Source: Blastocatellia bacterium
GTDB lineage: Bacteria > Acidobacteriota > Blastocatellia > Pyrinomonadales > Pyrinomonadaceae
NCBI GenBank assembly: GCA_003488005.1
Contig: DNND01000057.1
Coordinates: 1 to 17,429, forward strand
Length of the DNA: 17,429 nucleotides
Direction: 5' to 3'
Shown here: positions 1 to 7,758 of the stretch, one piece after another
Layout of the letters: every line of letters starts with the position of its first letter
Position numbering within the stretch: position 1 is the first letter of the stretch
Made by a program: the position numbers and the translations under genes
Notes under the pieces: model-generated
Seen by the model: only the letters and a program-made list of their open reading frames with translations
Databases searched by the model: none
Told to the model about the DNA's origin: nothing

Positions 1-112
1 TTCTGGGTTCTGGAATCTGGAATCTGGAATTCTGGGTTCTGGAATCTGGAATCTGGAATTTGGAATCTTGAATTCTGGGTTCTGGAATCTGGAATCTGGA
101 ATCTGGAATCTG
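1..112. repeat. Heptamer tandem array A with a higher-order repeat
   Basis: The stretch is built from about sixteen 7-base units, mostly ATCTGGA and TTCTGGA with TTCTGGG starters. It has a higher-order structure: the block TTCTGGG, TTCTGGA, ATCTGGA, ATCTGGA plus a single extra A begins at positions 1, 30 and 73. The second block carries two additional degenerate units (ATTTGGA, ATCTTGA), and the third carries an extra ATCTGGA before the pattern decays at about 112. It ends 16 bases before the ribosome binding site of the next gene. The left edge is cut by the window, so the true length is unknown. An apparent reading frame through it (68-256) is not considered a gene. Confidence 0.95.
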
Positions 113-144
113 CCTTCACCAATCACTAAAGGAGGGCCTGCACA

Positions 145-636
145 ATGCGTTACAAGCGCTTTGAAGAGCTGCCCGTCTGGAACACCGCCATCGAACTCGC
201 AATCGGCGTCTACATGCTTACTTCGAAACCAGAATTCGACAAACGGTACAGTCTAAAGGATCAACTCGAGCGCGCGGCTGTTTCAGTCTCTAACAACATC
301 GCGGAAGGTTTCGAGCGCGGTACGAATAATGAGTTGCTCGCATTCCTTTACATCTCCCGCGGCTCCGCTGGCGAAAGTCGCTCAATCCTTTGTTTGCTCG
401 ATCGTCTTCACTGGTTTGCTAAACTGCATCCAGACATTGCCTTGTTGCGAGCAAAGGCGGAGAGTTGCTCGAGGCAACTTAGGGCTTGGGTAGGATCGCT
501 GCAGGATTCTGATTTGAAGGGCGAACGCTACGTCAATGTTAAAGTGCGTAGAGACGATCGAAAGACTCGCGAGCGCGAAGAGTTCCTGAAGGAGTTGGAG
601 GAGATTAGAAATAAGAGCGCAATCTCAGTTAAATAA
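145..636 (+). CDS. Four-helix bundle protein (23S rRNA intervening-sequence type)
   Basis: The 163-residue protein matches the four-helix bundle family first known from open frames in 23S rRNA intervening sequences. The recognisable core runs from the LPVWNTAIELA segment near residue 9 through AAVSVSNNIAEGFERG (about 46-61) to the SAGESRS helix (about 74-80). Members form small helical oligomers; their biochemical role is not established. The start is ATG with a strong AAAGGAGG ribosome binding site at 128-135, 9 bases upstream. Family members are usually about 115-130 residues, so the last 40 or so residues, rich in Lys, Arg and Glu, are an extension. No 23S rRNA surrounds it here. The permease begins 2 bases after its stop, so the two are probably co-translated. 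Confidence 0.88.
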   Translation: MRYKRFEELPVWNTAIELAIGVYMLTSKPEFDKRYSLKDQLERAAVSVSNNIAEGFERGTNNELLAFLYISRGSAGESRSILCLLDRLHWFAKLHPDIALLRAKAESCSRQLRAWVGSLQDSDLKGERYVNVKVRRDDRKTREREEFLKELEEIRNKSAISVK

Positions 637-638
637 AA

Positions 639-2060
639 ATGGATTCCGCTAACAAGAACCAACTCGTCCGCGGCCTCAGTCTGATCGCCGCGATTTCTAT
701 CGTAATCGGCAACGTCATCGGCACCGGCGTCTTTCTCAAGGCCCGCGTCATGACCTGCAACGTCGGCACCCCAAAGATGGTGCTGCTCGTTTACGTCATC
801 GCCGGCCTTTTGTCCTTGGCCGGTGCACTCACCTATGCCGAACTCGCCGCAATGATGCCGCGCGCCGGCGGCGAATATGTTTTTCTGCGTGAAGCCTATG
901 GACCACGCTGGGCTTTCCTCTACGGCTGGATGTCGTTCTTCATCGGCAAGGCTGGTTCGCAGGCGGCGCTGGGCGTTGGTTTTGCGATTTTCCTGAACGT
1001 CTTGCTGGGTGGCGTGCTGAGTGGACAGTACTTCGCCTTAAATCTATTCGGCTATCAATTCCCCTTCGGACATTTGCAGGTGGTGGCGCTGGCAGCCATC
1101 GTGATCGTGACCTTAATCAACTGTGCAGCCGTGAACGTCAGCGGCGGCGTCGCTGCTTTCCTAACCGGCATAAAGATCGCGCTTGTGCTTCTAGTCGGCA
1201 TCGGCGCGTTCCTGTTGGCGCAGGGCGCGGACTGGTCGCACTTCGCGATGAGCAACGCAGGTGGCGCATGTGAAGGCGTGTCTGCATCAGCGCGTGCGGG
1301 CTTTGCTGGTTTTGGCGCGGCAATGCTAGGCGCTCTGTGGGCTTACGACGGCTGGAACAACGTGACGCTGGTCGCCGGCGAAGTAAAAGATCCGCATCGC
1401 AATCTGCCGCGCGCTTTGATCGGCGGAATGCTGCTGGTGTCGGGACTCTACATCTTCGTTAACTTTGCCTACTTTTATGTGCTGTCGCCAACCGAAGTTG
1501 CGAACGTTTCGGCAGCATCTTCAGTGGCCACCGAAGTTGCTCGCAGGTTTCTTGGCCCGCTGGCCATCAGTTTGATCGCGGCCGCGTTGTTGTCGTCGAC
1601 GTTTGGAACGTTACACACCTCGATACTTACCGGCGCGCGCGTACCCTACGCCATGGCCCAGGATCGACTTTTCTTCCGCAGCCTCTCAAAGGTTTCGGCG
1701 CGCACGCATGTGCCCATCGGGGCTTTGATCGCACAAGCAATTTGGGCCTGCATTCTCACTTTGTCGGGTTCGTTTGACGCCTTAACTGACTACGCGATCT
1801 TTGGCCTCTGGATCTTCTACGCGCTCGTCACCGCTTCCGTGTTTGTGTTTCGCAAGCGCATGCCAGACGCCGAACGACCGTATCGCACCTGGGGTTACCC
1901 GGTGGTGCCCATACTGTTTTTGATTGTCGCGGGAATGTTGCTGGTTAATACGGTACTGACAACTCCGAAGCAGGCATTAACTGGCGTCGGATTGATTGCT
2001 CTGGGCCTGCCGGTCTATTGGTACTGGGCGCGATTAAATCAGCGACGCGATAAAAACTAA
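639..2060 (+). CDS. APC superfamily amino-acid permease
   Basis: The 473-residue, strongly hydrophobic protein should cross the membrane about 12 times and move amino acids or related compounds by H+/substrate symport or by exchange. The broken first helix carries the family signature GNVIGTGVF at residues 24-32, and the segment AGALTYAELAAMMPRAGGEYVFLREAYG (shown here only by its key residues E-L, P-R, G-G-E-Y) follows helix 2, as in the LAT/YfnA-like branch. The C-terminal cytoplasmic motif FRKRMPDAERPYRTWGYP is also typical. The ATG lies 2 bases past the upstream stop and has no ribosome binding site of its own, so translation by re-initiation is likely. The substrate cannot be told from the sequence. 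Confidence 0.92.
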   Translation: MDSANKNQLVRGLSLIAAISIVIGNVIGTGVFLKARVMTCNVGTPKMVLLVYVIAGLLSLAGALTYAELAAMMPRAGGEYVFLREAYGPRWAFLYGWMSFFIGKAGSQAALGVGFAIFLNVLLGGVLSGQYFALNLFGYQFPFGHLQVVALAAIVIVTLINCAAVNVSGGVAAFLTGIKIALVLLVGIGAFLLAQGADWSHFAMSNAGGACEGVSASARAGFAGFGAAMLGALWAYDGWNNVTLVAGEVKDPHRNLPRALIGGMLLVSGLYIFVNFAYFYVLSPTEVANVSAASSVATEVARRFLGPLAISLIAAALLSSTFGTLHTSILTGARVPYAMAQDRLFFRSLSKVSARTHVPIGALIAQAIWACILTLSGSFDALTDYAIFGLWIFYALVTASVFVFRKRMPDAERPYRTWGYPVVPILFLIVAGMLLVNTVLTTPKQALTGVGLIALGLPVYWYWARLNQRRDKN

Positions 2061-2074
2061 TCCAAGGAACGACC

Positions 2075-2323
2075 ATGCAGTTTCTGGTAGAATTTAAGTC
2101 AAGAGCAATTAAGGATCTGCGATCAATCAATGCTCAAGATAGACATCGAATTGTCTCCAAAATTGAAGAGCTTGAGAATGACTTGAGTGGTAATGTAAAG
2201 CGGTTAACTAACTTCAGCCCTGAATACGGCCTAAGAGTCGGAGATTTTCGAGTTCTGTTTGAAGTCGAAGAAGAGAGGGTGATAATCTACCGAGTCAAGC
2301 ATCGAAAGGATGCTTATAGCTAG
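2075..2323 (+). CDS. RelE/ParE-type toxin of a type II toxin-antitoxin pair
   Basis: The 82-residue protein has the compact RelE/ParE fold signature: an N-terminal VEFKSRAIKDL strand-helix, a two-helix hairpin, then the core YGLRVGDFRVLFEVEEERVIIYRVKHRKDAY, whose key elements are L-R-V-G-D-F-R, the I-I-Y-R-V strand and the terminal H-R-K-D-A-Y. Family members are either ribosome-dependent mRNA interferases or gyrase poisons; the sequence alone does not decide. The start has AAGGA at 2064-2068, six bases upstream, and lies 14 bases after the permease stop. The gene is clearly AT-richer (about 41% GC by hand count) than its neighbours, consistent with recent acquisition. The antitoxin follows within 10 bases. 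Confidence 0.85.
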   Translation: MQFLVEFKSRAIKDLRSINAQDRHRIVSKIEELENDLSGNVKRLTNFSPEYGLRVGDFRVLFEVEEERVIIYRVKHRKDAYS

Positions 2324-2330
2324 GCTGCTT

Positions 2331-2528
2331 ATGATCGAACTACATCCGGAAATCCTCAAAAAGAATGGCGAAAATCAGTTTGTTATTTTGCCTTATGAAG
2401 AATTCGCAGCCCTGCACGAACTTTTAGCTGATTATGAAGATCTCCTCGACTTGCGTGCTGCTAAGCGAGAGAATCTGGCCGAACCGTCAGTACCTCTCGC
2501 AGAAGTGAAGAGTGAGTTCGGTTTGTAG
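2331..2528 (+). CDS. Phd/YefM-like antitoxin partner
   Basis: This 65-residue acidic protein begins MIELHPEILKKNGENQFVILPYEEFAAL, a form seen in small antitoxins in which a short N-terminal strand, the F-V-I-L-P-Y-E-E-F motif and a helix make the dimer/DNA-binding half. The Leu/Glu-rich tail (ADYEDLLDLRAAK, then EVKSEF) would wrap the toxin. The ATG at 2331 is preferred because LHPE at the N-terminus resembles family starts. An in-frame ATG at 2310, inside the toxin gene and just after GAAAGG, would add seven residues and overlap the toxin by 14 bases. Toxin-first order is the reverse of the classic phd/doc or yefM/yoeB order. It probably autoregulates with its toxin, but no operator was identified. 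Confidence 0.75.
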   Translation: MIELHPEILKKNGENQFVILPYEEFAALHELLADYEDLLDLRAAKRENLAEPSVPLAEVKSEFGL

Positions 2529-2574
2529 TGGAGTTCTCAATGCTTCTTGCCAGGGGCTAAATTCGCCAAACGGT

Positions 2575-3567
2575 TCACCGCCGCACGACCTCAATCAGCG
2601 GCGGATGCGCGCCTTCGCTGGTTGCCAGCAGCGCTCGACCGTCGAGACGATAGGCAATCGATTCACCCTGCTTGCGCTTTCCCAAATCGACTGGCTTCAG
2701 CGGTTGTTTCCAGATTTGATCAAACGGCGCACGCGCGTCACCCAAGACCAACTCATAACCATCGACGTAATCGCACAGCGCCACTCGCAATCCATCCGGC
2801 GAAATGTCTCCACCAGTTATCAATCCGCCAAAAAGAGTTGGGATATTCAACTCCGCAATGCGCTTGAGGGTCGTCGGTCCATTTGTGTTTAGCGGAGCCG
2901 CGGCCTTGTAAACAATCGGGTTCGAAAAAGGAATCTTGCTGACGATGTAAAGATCGCCGGTCACAGGATGGACCAGCAACGATTCGGCATCGTGCGCACC
3001 GTCGGGGTAACGCAAGCGAATAACTTCCGCATCCTCGGTGACAAGTGGTTTCAGTTTGGTGGATGAAGAGTCAGCCGGCTGTATGGTTGGCTCTTTGACT
3101 CGGTAAACAATTATTTCACCGCGCCGTCCTTCGTTGTCGCCGATGTCGCCGAGGTAGAGATAGCTAACTCCAACTTGCGGCCCCGGCCCCGCCGCGATGT
3201 CTTCCCAATCGAGCGCCGAAGCGCCTCTTACTCGCCACGTGCCGCGACGCGCTCCGTGTTCATCAAATGCATAAATATTTGGACCATCGCCCGAATCGTT
3301 GTGCGTCCAATAAAGTCCGGGGTTAGCTCGCGAGGCGACGATGCCGCTGCTTTCATTGATTGCCGGATCGTCGAGACGACCCAGTACGCGCGGTGGTCCA
3401 TACGTTTCGCTTTGCCTCTGCTTATACTTTTGTTCTCCGGGCTTAGTCGCAGCCGGCTTGGCCGCCTCGACACTCGTCGGCGCCGGTACCTTCTGGCACG
3501 CCGAAAAACCAAGTTGGAAAAGGATCAGCGCGACGGTAATCGCAAAGCGATGTTGTGATCTGCTCAA
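2575..3567 (-). CDS. Predicted lipoprotein, propeller-like, function unknown
   Basis: The 330-residue protein starts with a short basic segment, a hydrophobic stretch (residues 9-22) and FSAC with Cys24, so it looks like a lipoprotein, although the lipobox has Phe rather than Leu at -3. After a Pro/Ala/Lys-rich linker (25-55) there are strand-rich repeats with conserved-looking motifs: ESSGIVAS, LYWTHNDSGDG, LDWEDIAAGP and YLYLGDIGDN, all Asp/Asn/Gly rich, as in beta-propeller or metal-binding extracellular proteins. I do not recognise a named family. The start is TTG at 3567, since the upstream stretch contains no ATG or GTG. Its last two bases are the first two of the murE TGA stop, so expression should be coupled to murE. 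It converges with the antitoxin gene, 46 bases away. Confidence 0.75.
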   Translation of the reverse strand: MSRSQHRFAITVALILFQLGFSACQKVPAPTSVEAAKPAATKPGEQKYKQRQSETYGPPRVLGRLDDPAINESSGIVASRANPGLYWTHNDSGDGPNIYAFDEHGARRGTWRVRGASALDWEDIAAGPGPQVGVSYLYLGDIGDNEGRRGEIIVYRVKEPTIQPADSSSTKLKPLVTEDAEVIRLRYPDGAHDAESLLVHPVTGDLYIVSKIPFSNPIVYKAAAPLNTNGPTTLKRIAELNIPTLFGGLITGGDISPDGLRVALCDYVDGYELVLGDARAPFDQIWKQPLKPVDLGKRKQGESIAYRLDGRALLATSEGAHPPLIEVVRR

Positions 3568-5114
3568 TTATTAACCTGCGCCAACGCTTCGCGCGCAACT
3601 TCTTTATCATCGAAATGAAAAACTTCGCGGCCGACGATCTGATAGTCCTCGTGTCCTTTGCCGGCTATCAACACCAGGTCACCACTGCGCGCTTCAGCTA
3701 CTGCCTGATGAATTGCATCGCGGCGATCGGCAATCTTCCGGTAAGGCTTGCCGGTTTCTTTGATTCCGAGCTCCGCGTCGGCAAGTATTTGTTCCGGATC
3801 TTCCGTGCGGGGATTGTCGGAAGTCAGAATCACGACATCGCTCAGGCTGGCGGCTGCTTCGCCCATTGGCGCCCGCTTGCTGCGATCGCGATCGCCGCCG
3901 CAGCCAAACACGGTAATAATTTTTCCTTTCGTCACCTCGCGCGCGGTGCGCAGCACATTCAACAACGCATCGTCGCTGTGCGCGTAATCGACCACGACCG
4001 CGAAATCTTGATCATGCTCGACGCGCTCAAATCGTCCCGGCGCGCCGGTGCACTTTTCCAAAGCGCGCGTGATGACGTCGAGTTCGTAACCGAGCGCCAA
4101 GCCACTCGCAACCGCAGCCAGCGTGTTGTAGATGTGTGGTGGTCCAACCAGCGGCGAATGAAATTCGCGCTCGCCAGCCGGTGTGCGCAAGTTGAATTTC
4201 ATGCCATCCAAAGAAAACTTCGGATTGCGAGCGGTTACATCGGCTTCGGATTTGACTCCGTAACGAACCACACGCGCGCCTTCCCGCTCCATCTTTTCGG
4301 CCAACTCAACTCCATAAGAGTCGTCGGCGTTGATTACCGAGACGCGCGGCTTTGATCCCAGGCGGCCGTCAAACAGTCGCTGCTTTGCGTACCAGTAGTT
4401 CTCCATCGTCTTGTGATAGTCGAGATGATCGCGCGTCAGATTGGAGAAAACTGCGACGGCGTATTCGAGCGCATCGCAGCGATGAAAATCCATCGCCTGG
4501 GACGAACATTCCATCACCGCTGTCTTGCAACCAATATCGACTGCTTCCCGCAGCAGCCGCTGCATGTCGGTGGCTTCGGGCGTAGTGCGGTCAGCTTTAC
4601 GCCGCTCGGCACCGAGGCGATATTCAACTGTGCCGGTCATGGCCACGGCCTCGCCGGCAGCTTCGGGAATCGATGCAATCAAATACGCTGTCGTAGTCTT
4701 ACCGTTGGTCCCGGTGATGCCAGCTAGCTGCAATTCGCGTGAAGGATGATGCTGCACTTCGGCGGCAGCGAGGGCCATCGCGCGGCGCACGTCGTCAACT
4801 TGCAGCCACGCGAACGGAGCGGGGGCATGCCCCCTTCCCGACTGCAATTCCACGGGATGATCCAATTCCGAAATGACACCCAGTGCACCCTGCTCGATCA
4901 CCTGCGGCAGGAACTTGTGCGCATCAAACAAATCACCGCGCACGGCAACAAATAAGCTGCCCGAACCAGCGCGGCGCGAATCGTGACTCACATCTGTAAC
5001 AACAACACTATCGTCGCCAGATAGTCTGCCACCAGTCACTTCTGCAATTTGCTTAAGAGTTACTGGACCATTTTTCACGTTTCGAATTCTACGCAGCCGT
5101 TGCATGAATGTCAC
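3564..5114 (-). CDS. murE: UDP-MurNAc-L-Ala-D-Glu:meso-DAP ligase MurE
   Basis: MurE adds meso-diaminopimelate to UDP-MurNAc-L-Ala-D-Glu in the cytoplasm during peptidoglycan synthesis, using ATP. In the 516-residue frame the P-loop GTNGKTT is at 135-141, the carbamylated-lysine segment LDYHKTMENYWYAKQ surrounds K244, FGCGGDRDRSKR is at 403-414, and the DNPR motif that selects meso-DAP over lysine is at 433-436. GKGHEDYQ follows at 485-492. The start is uncertain: GTG at 5114, ATG at 5105, or GTG near 5078 giving VKNGPVTLKQIAEVTGG. None has a clear ribosome binding site. A non-conserved loop at 92-100 (SGRGHAPAP) is encoded by a G/C-rich palindrome. The gene stands alone, without murF or mraY beside it. 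Confidence 0.96.
   Translation of the reverse strand: MTFMQRLRRIRNVKNGPVTLKQIAEVTGGRLSGDDSVVVTDVSHDSRRAGSGSLFVAVRGDLFDAHKFLPQVIEQGALGVISELDHPVELQSGRGHAPAPFAWLQVDDVRRAMALAAAEVQHHPSRELQLAGITGTNGKTTTAYLIASIPEAAGEAVAMTGTVEYRLGAERRKADRTTPEATDMQRLLREAVDIGCKTAVMECSSQAMDFHRCDALEYAVAVFSNLTRDHLDYHKTMENYWYAKQRLFDGRLGSKPRVSVINADDSYGVELAEKMEREGARVVRYGVKSEADVTARNPKFSLDGMKFNLRTPAGEREFHSPLVGPPHIYNTLAAVASGLALGYELDVITRALEKCTGAPGRFERVEHDQDFAVVVDYAHSDDALLNVLRTAREVTKGKIITVFGCGGDRDRSKRAPMGEAAASLSDVVILTSDNPRTEDPEQILADAELGIKETGKPYRKIADRRDAIHQAVAEARSGDLVLIAGKGHEDYQIVGREVFHFDDKEVAREALAQVNN
4821..4834. repeat. 14-base perfect palindrome inside murE
   Basis: GGGGGCATGCCCCC is its own reverse complement. After a 3-base interruption on each side, CGG (4815-4817) and CCG (4838-4840) can extend the stem. 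It sits in the murE reading frame and encodes the Gly-Arg-Gly-His-Ala-Pro loop between the N-terminal and ATP-binding domains, where family alignments normally vary. It may be a dispersed REP-like insertion or simple chance in GC-rich DNA. Confidence 0.8.
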
Positions 5115-5213
5115 ATGCGGCAGATCGCGCCGCTGATGAGGGGAAATCGCGGGCGCCGGAAACTATGAGCGGTGAAAAGGAAAGAACCGTCGGGAGTGAA
5201 ACCTGCGGGGCGG

Positions 5214-7724
5214 CTAAGAATGATACTTCGCCGCCAGCTCTGGTTTGTGCCACAAATCATAGAGCTCAACTAAACGGTGCTGGGCCAGTTGCACCCGTGG
5301 ATTTTGCGCGCCTTGCGAATTGATCAATGAGTCACGGCTCTCGAGTAACAGCGGCTCGGCTTCCGCAAAGCGGTTCTTGCTGGCCAGGCATTCGCCCAGC
5401 GCACCTTTAGTCAACGCCGTCATAAAGTGGCCCGGCGGAAGATTTGCTTCGCGGAGTTTCAGCGCTTCGCGCAGCACTTTTTCAGCTTCATCGCTTTTGC
5501 CGAGCTTGTTGAGAATCTGTCCTTGCACGGTCAGCGCGGTCGCAAAGCTGATGTATTTTGGGTTCGAGTTTTGCCGGTAGTTTTCCAACACCCGATTGAT
5601 CTGTTCGTTCGCTTGTTCATATCTTCCCGCCAGATATGAAACCTGCGCTTGCAACCTAAGATTGTCATAGAGCGCGATGAAGTTCGGACTGTAGAGTTTG
5701 CGATATATTCCTTCCGCTTCGCGCAGGCTTGCTTCGGCCCTGGGGATATCTCCCTGCTCCATCAAAATAATTCCAAACAAAGTCAGCGCGGTGCAAAATT
5801 CAGGGGTCTCATTGTTTAGCAACGCACGATACTTGTTTACGGCGGCCTCTTGCAGCGTGCGCGCCTCGTCAAATTTTCCGCGATCAATCAAGATCAGGGT
5901 CAGTATTCCACGCACCAGGTCCGTGCGCGCGTTTGATCCGACACTGGCTTTAATAGCCAGACACTCTCGCAACAGAGCCTCGGCAGCAATCGCGTCGCCG
6001 CGCGCGCGCCGCATCACCGCATAGTTCGTAAGACTGTCGATGAAGAACTGCGCCGCGACCTTTCCTTTTTGAAAGTCGCTTCGCAGTAACGGCAGTTTGG
6101 CTCCATAAATTTTTTCCGCACTGTCATAGTCCGCTCTTGCGAAAAACAGTCCTGCCAAAAAGACTTCCGTCATTACCGGCTTGGGACTGTTGGCGCCGTA
6201 AAGTTGGGTTTCCTCGGCCAGCGCTTGGCGCAAATTCTTTTCCGCTGCCTCATAATTTCCCTGCTCGAGATAACCGGCGCCCACCACGTGTCGCAGCTCC
6301 GCTCGTACCTCGGGTTGGTCGCGCAACTCTTCGCTGTCCAGGTTTTTTTCGGCTTCGGCTAACACCTCATTGACAGTTGTTTGATAACCCTTCTTTCCGC
6401 TTAAGCCACTGCTCGGCCTGGTGGTCAGCAACATTTTTTTGAGGAAGTCGTTGACAACCTCAGCCCTGACATTTTCTCTTTGTGCTTTGCGGTATTGCCA
6501 AAGTGAACCTGCCAGGCCGGCAACAAGAGCGATGACGATGAGCGCGGCCGCCGCAACGGCGATGCGGTTGCGTTGATAAAATCTCAAAGCGCGATAGGCG
6601 ACCGTGTTCTGGCGCGCCGAGATAGGCAGGTGGTCAAGATGACGTTCGATGTCGTGAGCGAATTCGGCGACCGATTGATAACGACGGGCCGGATCTTTTT
6701 GCAACGCCTTAAGCGTGATGTTGTCCAGGTCGCCGCGCAGTTGTCGTTGCCGAGGAGTTGCATGCGGCGCCGTGTCGTCGACTACGCGACTGGGCAAAGA
6801 GGGTTCGCGGCTGGTAACTGTTTTGATAATTTCGTCGAGGCTCTTTCCTTCAAAGCGAAATGGTTTTTCTCCAGTCAACAACTCATACAAAATTACGCCC
6901 AGGCTGAATACATCCGACGTGGTCGTCACATTCTTTCCGAGAATCTGTTCCGGCGCGGCATAGGCGGGAGTGAAAGCACGAAACGCCGTCTGGGTTTGCT
7001 CGGCGCTGGATAACATTCCCGCGCCGTTTGGCTCAGACAACTTCGCCAACCCAAAATCCAGTAGTCTGGGTTCACCTTCCGGAGTAACCAGAACGTTTGA
7101 GGGTTTAAGGTCGCGATGAATGATCAGATTTTGATGTGCAAAGGAAACGGCACGGCAAATCTTGACGAACAAACGCAGGCGTTCATCGATCGCTAGTTGA
7201 TGTTTGTTTACGAAGCTAATTAGTGGCTCGCCGTCAATGAACTCCATCGCCAGAAAAAGTTCACCAGCATCTGAAACGCCGCCGTCAATCAGCCGGGCGA
7301 TGTTTGGGTGACTGAGCGAAGCCAGAATCTGGCGTTCGCGACGAAAATGCCTTTCGAGATCTTTATCGGCCAGACTCTGCCGGATGATCTTTAACGCGAC
7401 CTGCTGCTGAAATTCGCCGTCCGCCCGCTCGGCAAGAAAGACGGCACCCATTCCGCCCCGACCAATCTCCCGCAATATTTGATAGGCGCCAAAGCGGCGG
7501 CCATCCAGGTTGGAGGCGGGCTGTAATTGCGTCGCGAGGTCGAGCGTGTTTTTCTCGAGCAGGTTTTGCGGTTCTTCATGCGCAGCCAGCAATGACTCAA
7601 CTTCGCGGCGCAGCGTTTCGTCAGCGCCGCAGGCAACCGCAACAAACTGCGAGCGGTCCGCGAGGGGCTGATCGAGCGCGGCAGAGAAAACTTCCTTAAT
7701 GGCTTCCCATTGTTGTGGCTGCAT
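5214..7724 (-). CDS. Membrane Ser/Thr protein kinase with extracytoplasmic TPR repeats
   Basis: Taking ATG at 7724 gives 836 residues. A GTG 57 bases upstream would overlap the sigma gene and add a segment unlike the family, whose members begin close to MQPQQWEAIKEVF. An N-terminal helical region (1-60) resembles that found in sigma-linked acidobacterial kinases. The Hanks-type kinase domain follows (about 81-366): glycine loop GRGGMG at 88-93, catalytic lysine K112 in VALK, HRDLKPSN at 203-210, DFG at 223-225 and APE at 257-259, all intact, so it should be active. One membrane helix lies at about 388-409. The rest is a chain of TPR-like helix pairs (YEAAEKNLRQAL, FDEARTLQEAA, SDEAEKVLREALKL). 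The gene is 34 bases downstream of the sigma factor and surely in its operon. It may sense surface proteins or signals and phosphorylate regulatory targets. Confidence 0.93.
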   Translation of the reverse strand: MQPQQWEAIKEVFSAALDQPLADRSQFVAVACGADETLRREVESLLAAHEEPQNLLEKNTLDLATQLQPASNLDGRRFGAYQILREIGRGGMGAVFLAERADGEFQQQVALKIIRQSLADKDLERHFRRERQILASLSHPNIARLIDGGVSDAGELFLAMEFIDGEPLISFVNKHQLAIDERLRLFVKICRAVSFAHQNLIIHRDLKPSNVLVTPEGEPRLLDFGLAKLSEPNGAGMLSSAEQTQTAFRAFTPAYAAPEQILGKNVTTTSDVFSLGVILYELLTGEKPFRFEGKSLDEIIKTVTSREPSLPSRVVDDTAPHATPRQRQLRGDLDNITLKALQKDPARRYQSVAEFAHDIERHLDHLPISARQNTVAYRALRFYQRNRIAVAAAALIVIALVAGLAGSLWQYRKAQRENVRAEVVNDFLKKMLLTTRPSSGLSGKKGYQTTVNEVLAEAEKNLDSEELRDQPEVRAELRHVVGAGYLEQGNYEAAEKNLRQALAEETQLYGANSPKPVMTEVFLAGLFFARADYDSAEKIYGAKLPLLRSDFQKGKVAAQFFIDSLTNYAVMRRARGDAIAAEALLRECLAIKASVGSNARTDLVRGILTLILIDRGKFDEARTLQEAAVNKYRALLNNETPEFCTALTLFGIILMEQGDIPRAEASLREAEGIYRKLYSPNFIALYDNLRLQAQVSYLAGRYEQANEQINRVLENYRQNSNPKYISFATALTVQGQILNKLGKSDEAEKVLREALKLREANLPPGHFMTALTKGALGECLASKNRFAEAEPLLLESRDSLINSQGAQNPRVQLAQHRLVELYDLWHKPELAAKYHS

Positions 7725-7758
7725 TATTCGGTTGGAACTCCGCGAGCTGGGATTTAGT

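Noticed and set aside
1..112. CRISPR array
   Set aside because: Units are only 7 bases, with no unique spacers and no cas genes nearby; it is a simple tandem array.
68..256. Short + strand reading frame starting in heptamer array A
   Set aside because: Its first third is repeat translation and the rest is an out-of-frame shadow of the four-helix-bundle gene.
3555..4355. 266-codon open frame on the + strand
   Set aside because: It lies entirely opposite murE, which has all its catalytic motifs; the product has no recognisable pattern.
5115..5213. Regulatory element between the kinase gene and murE
   Set aside because: A 5-base hairpin (5117-5121 with 5129-5133) can be drawn just before the murE start, but it is too short to support a claim; no convincing promoter or terminator was seen.
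6573..7013. 146-codon open frame on the + strand
   Set aside because: Antisense to the kinase domain of the Ser/Thr kinase; no start signal or recognisable family.
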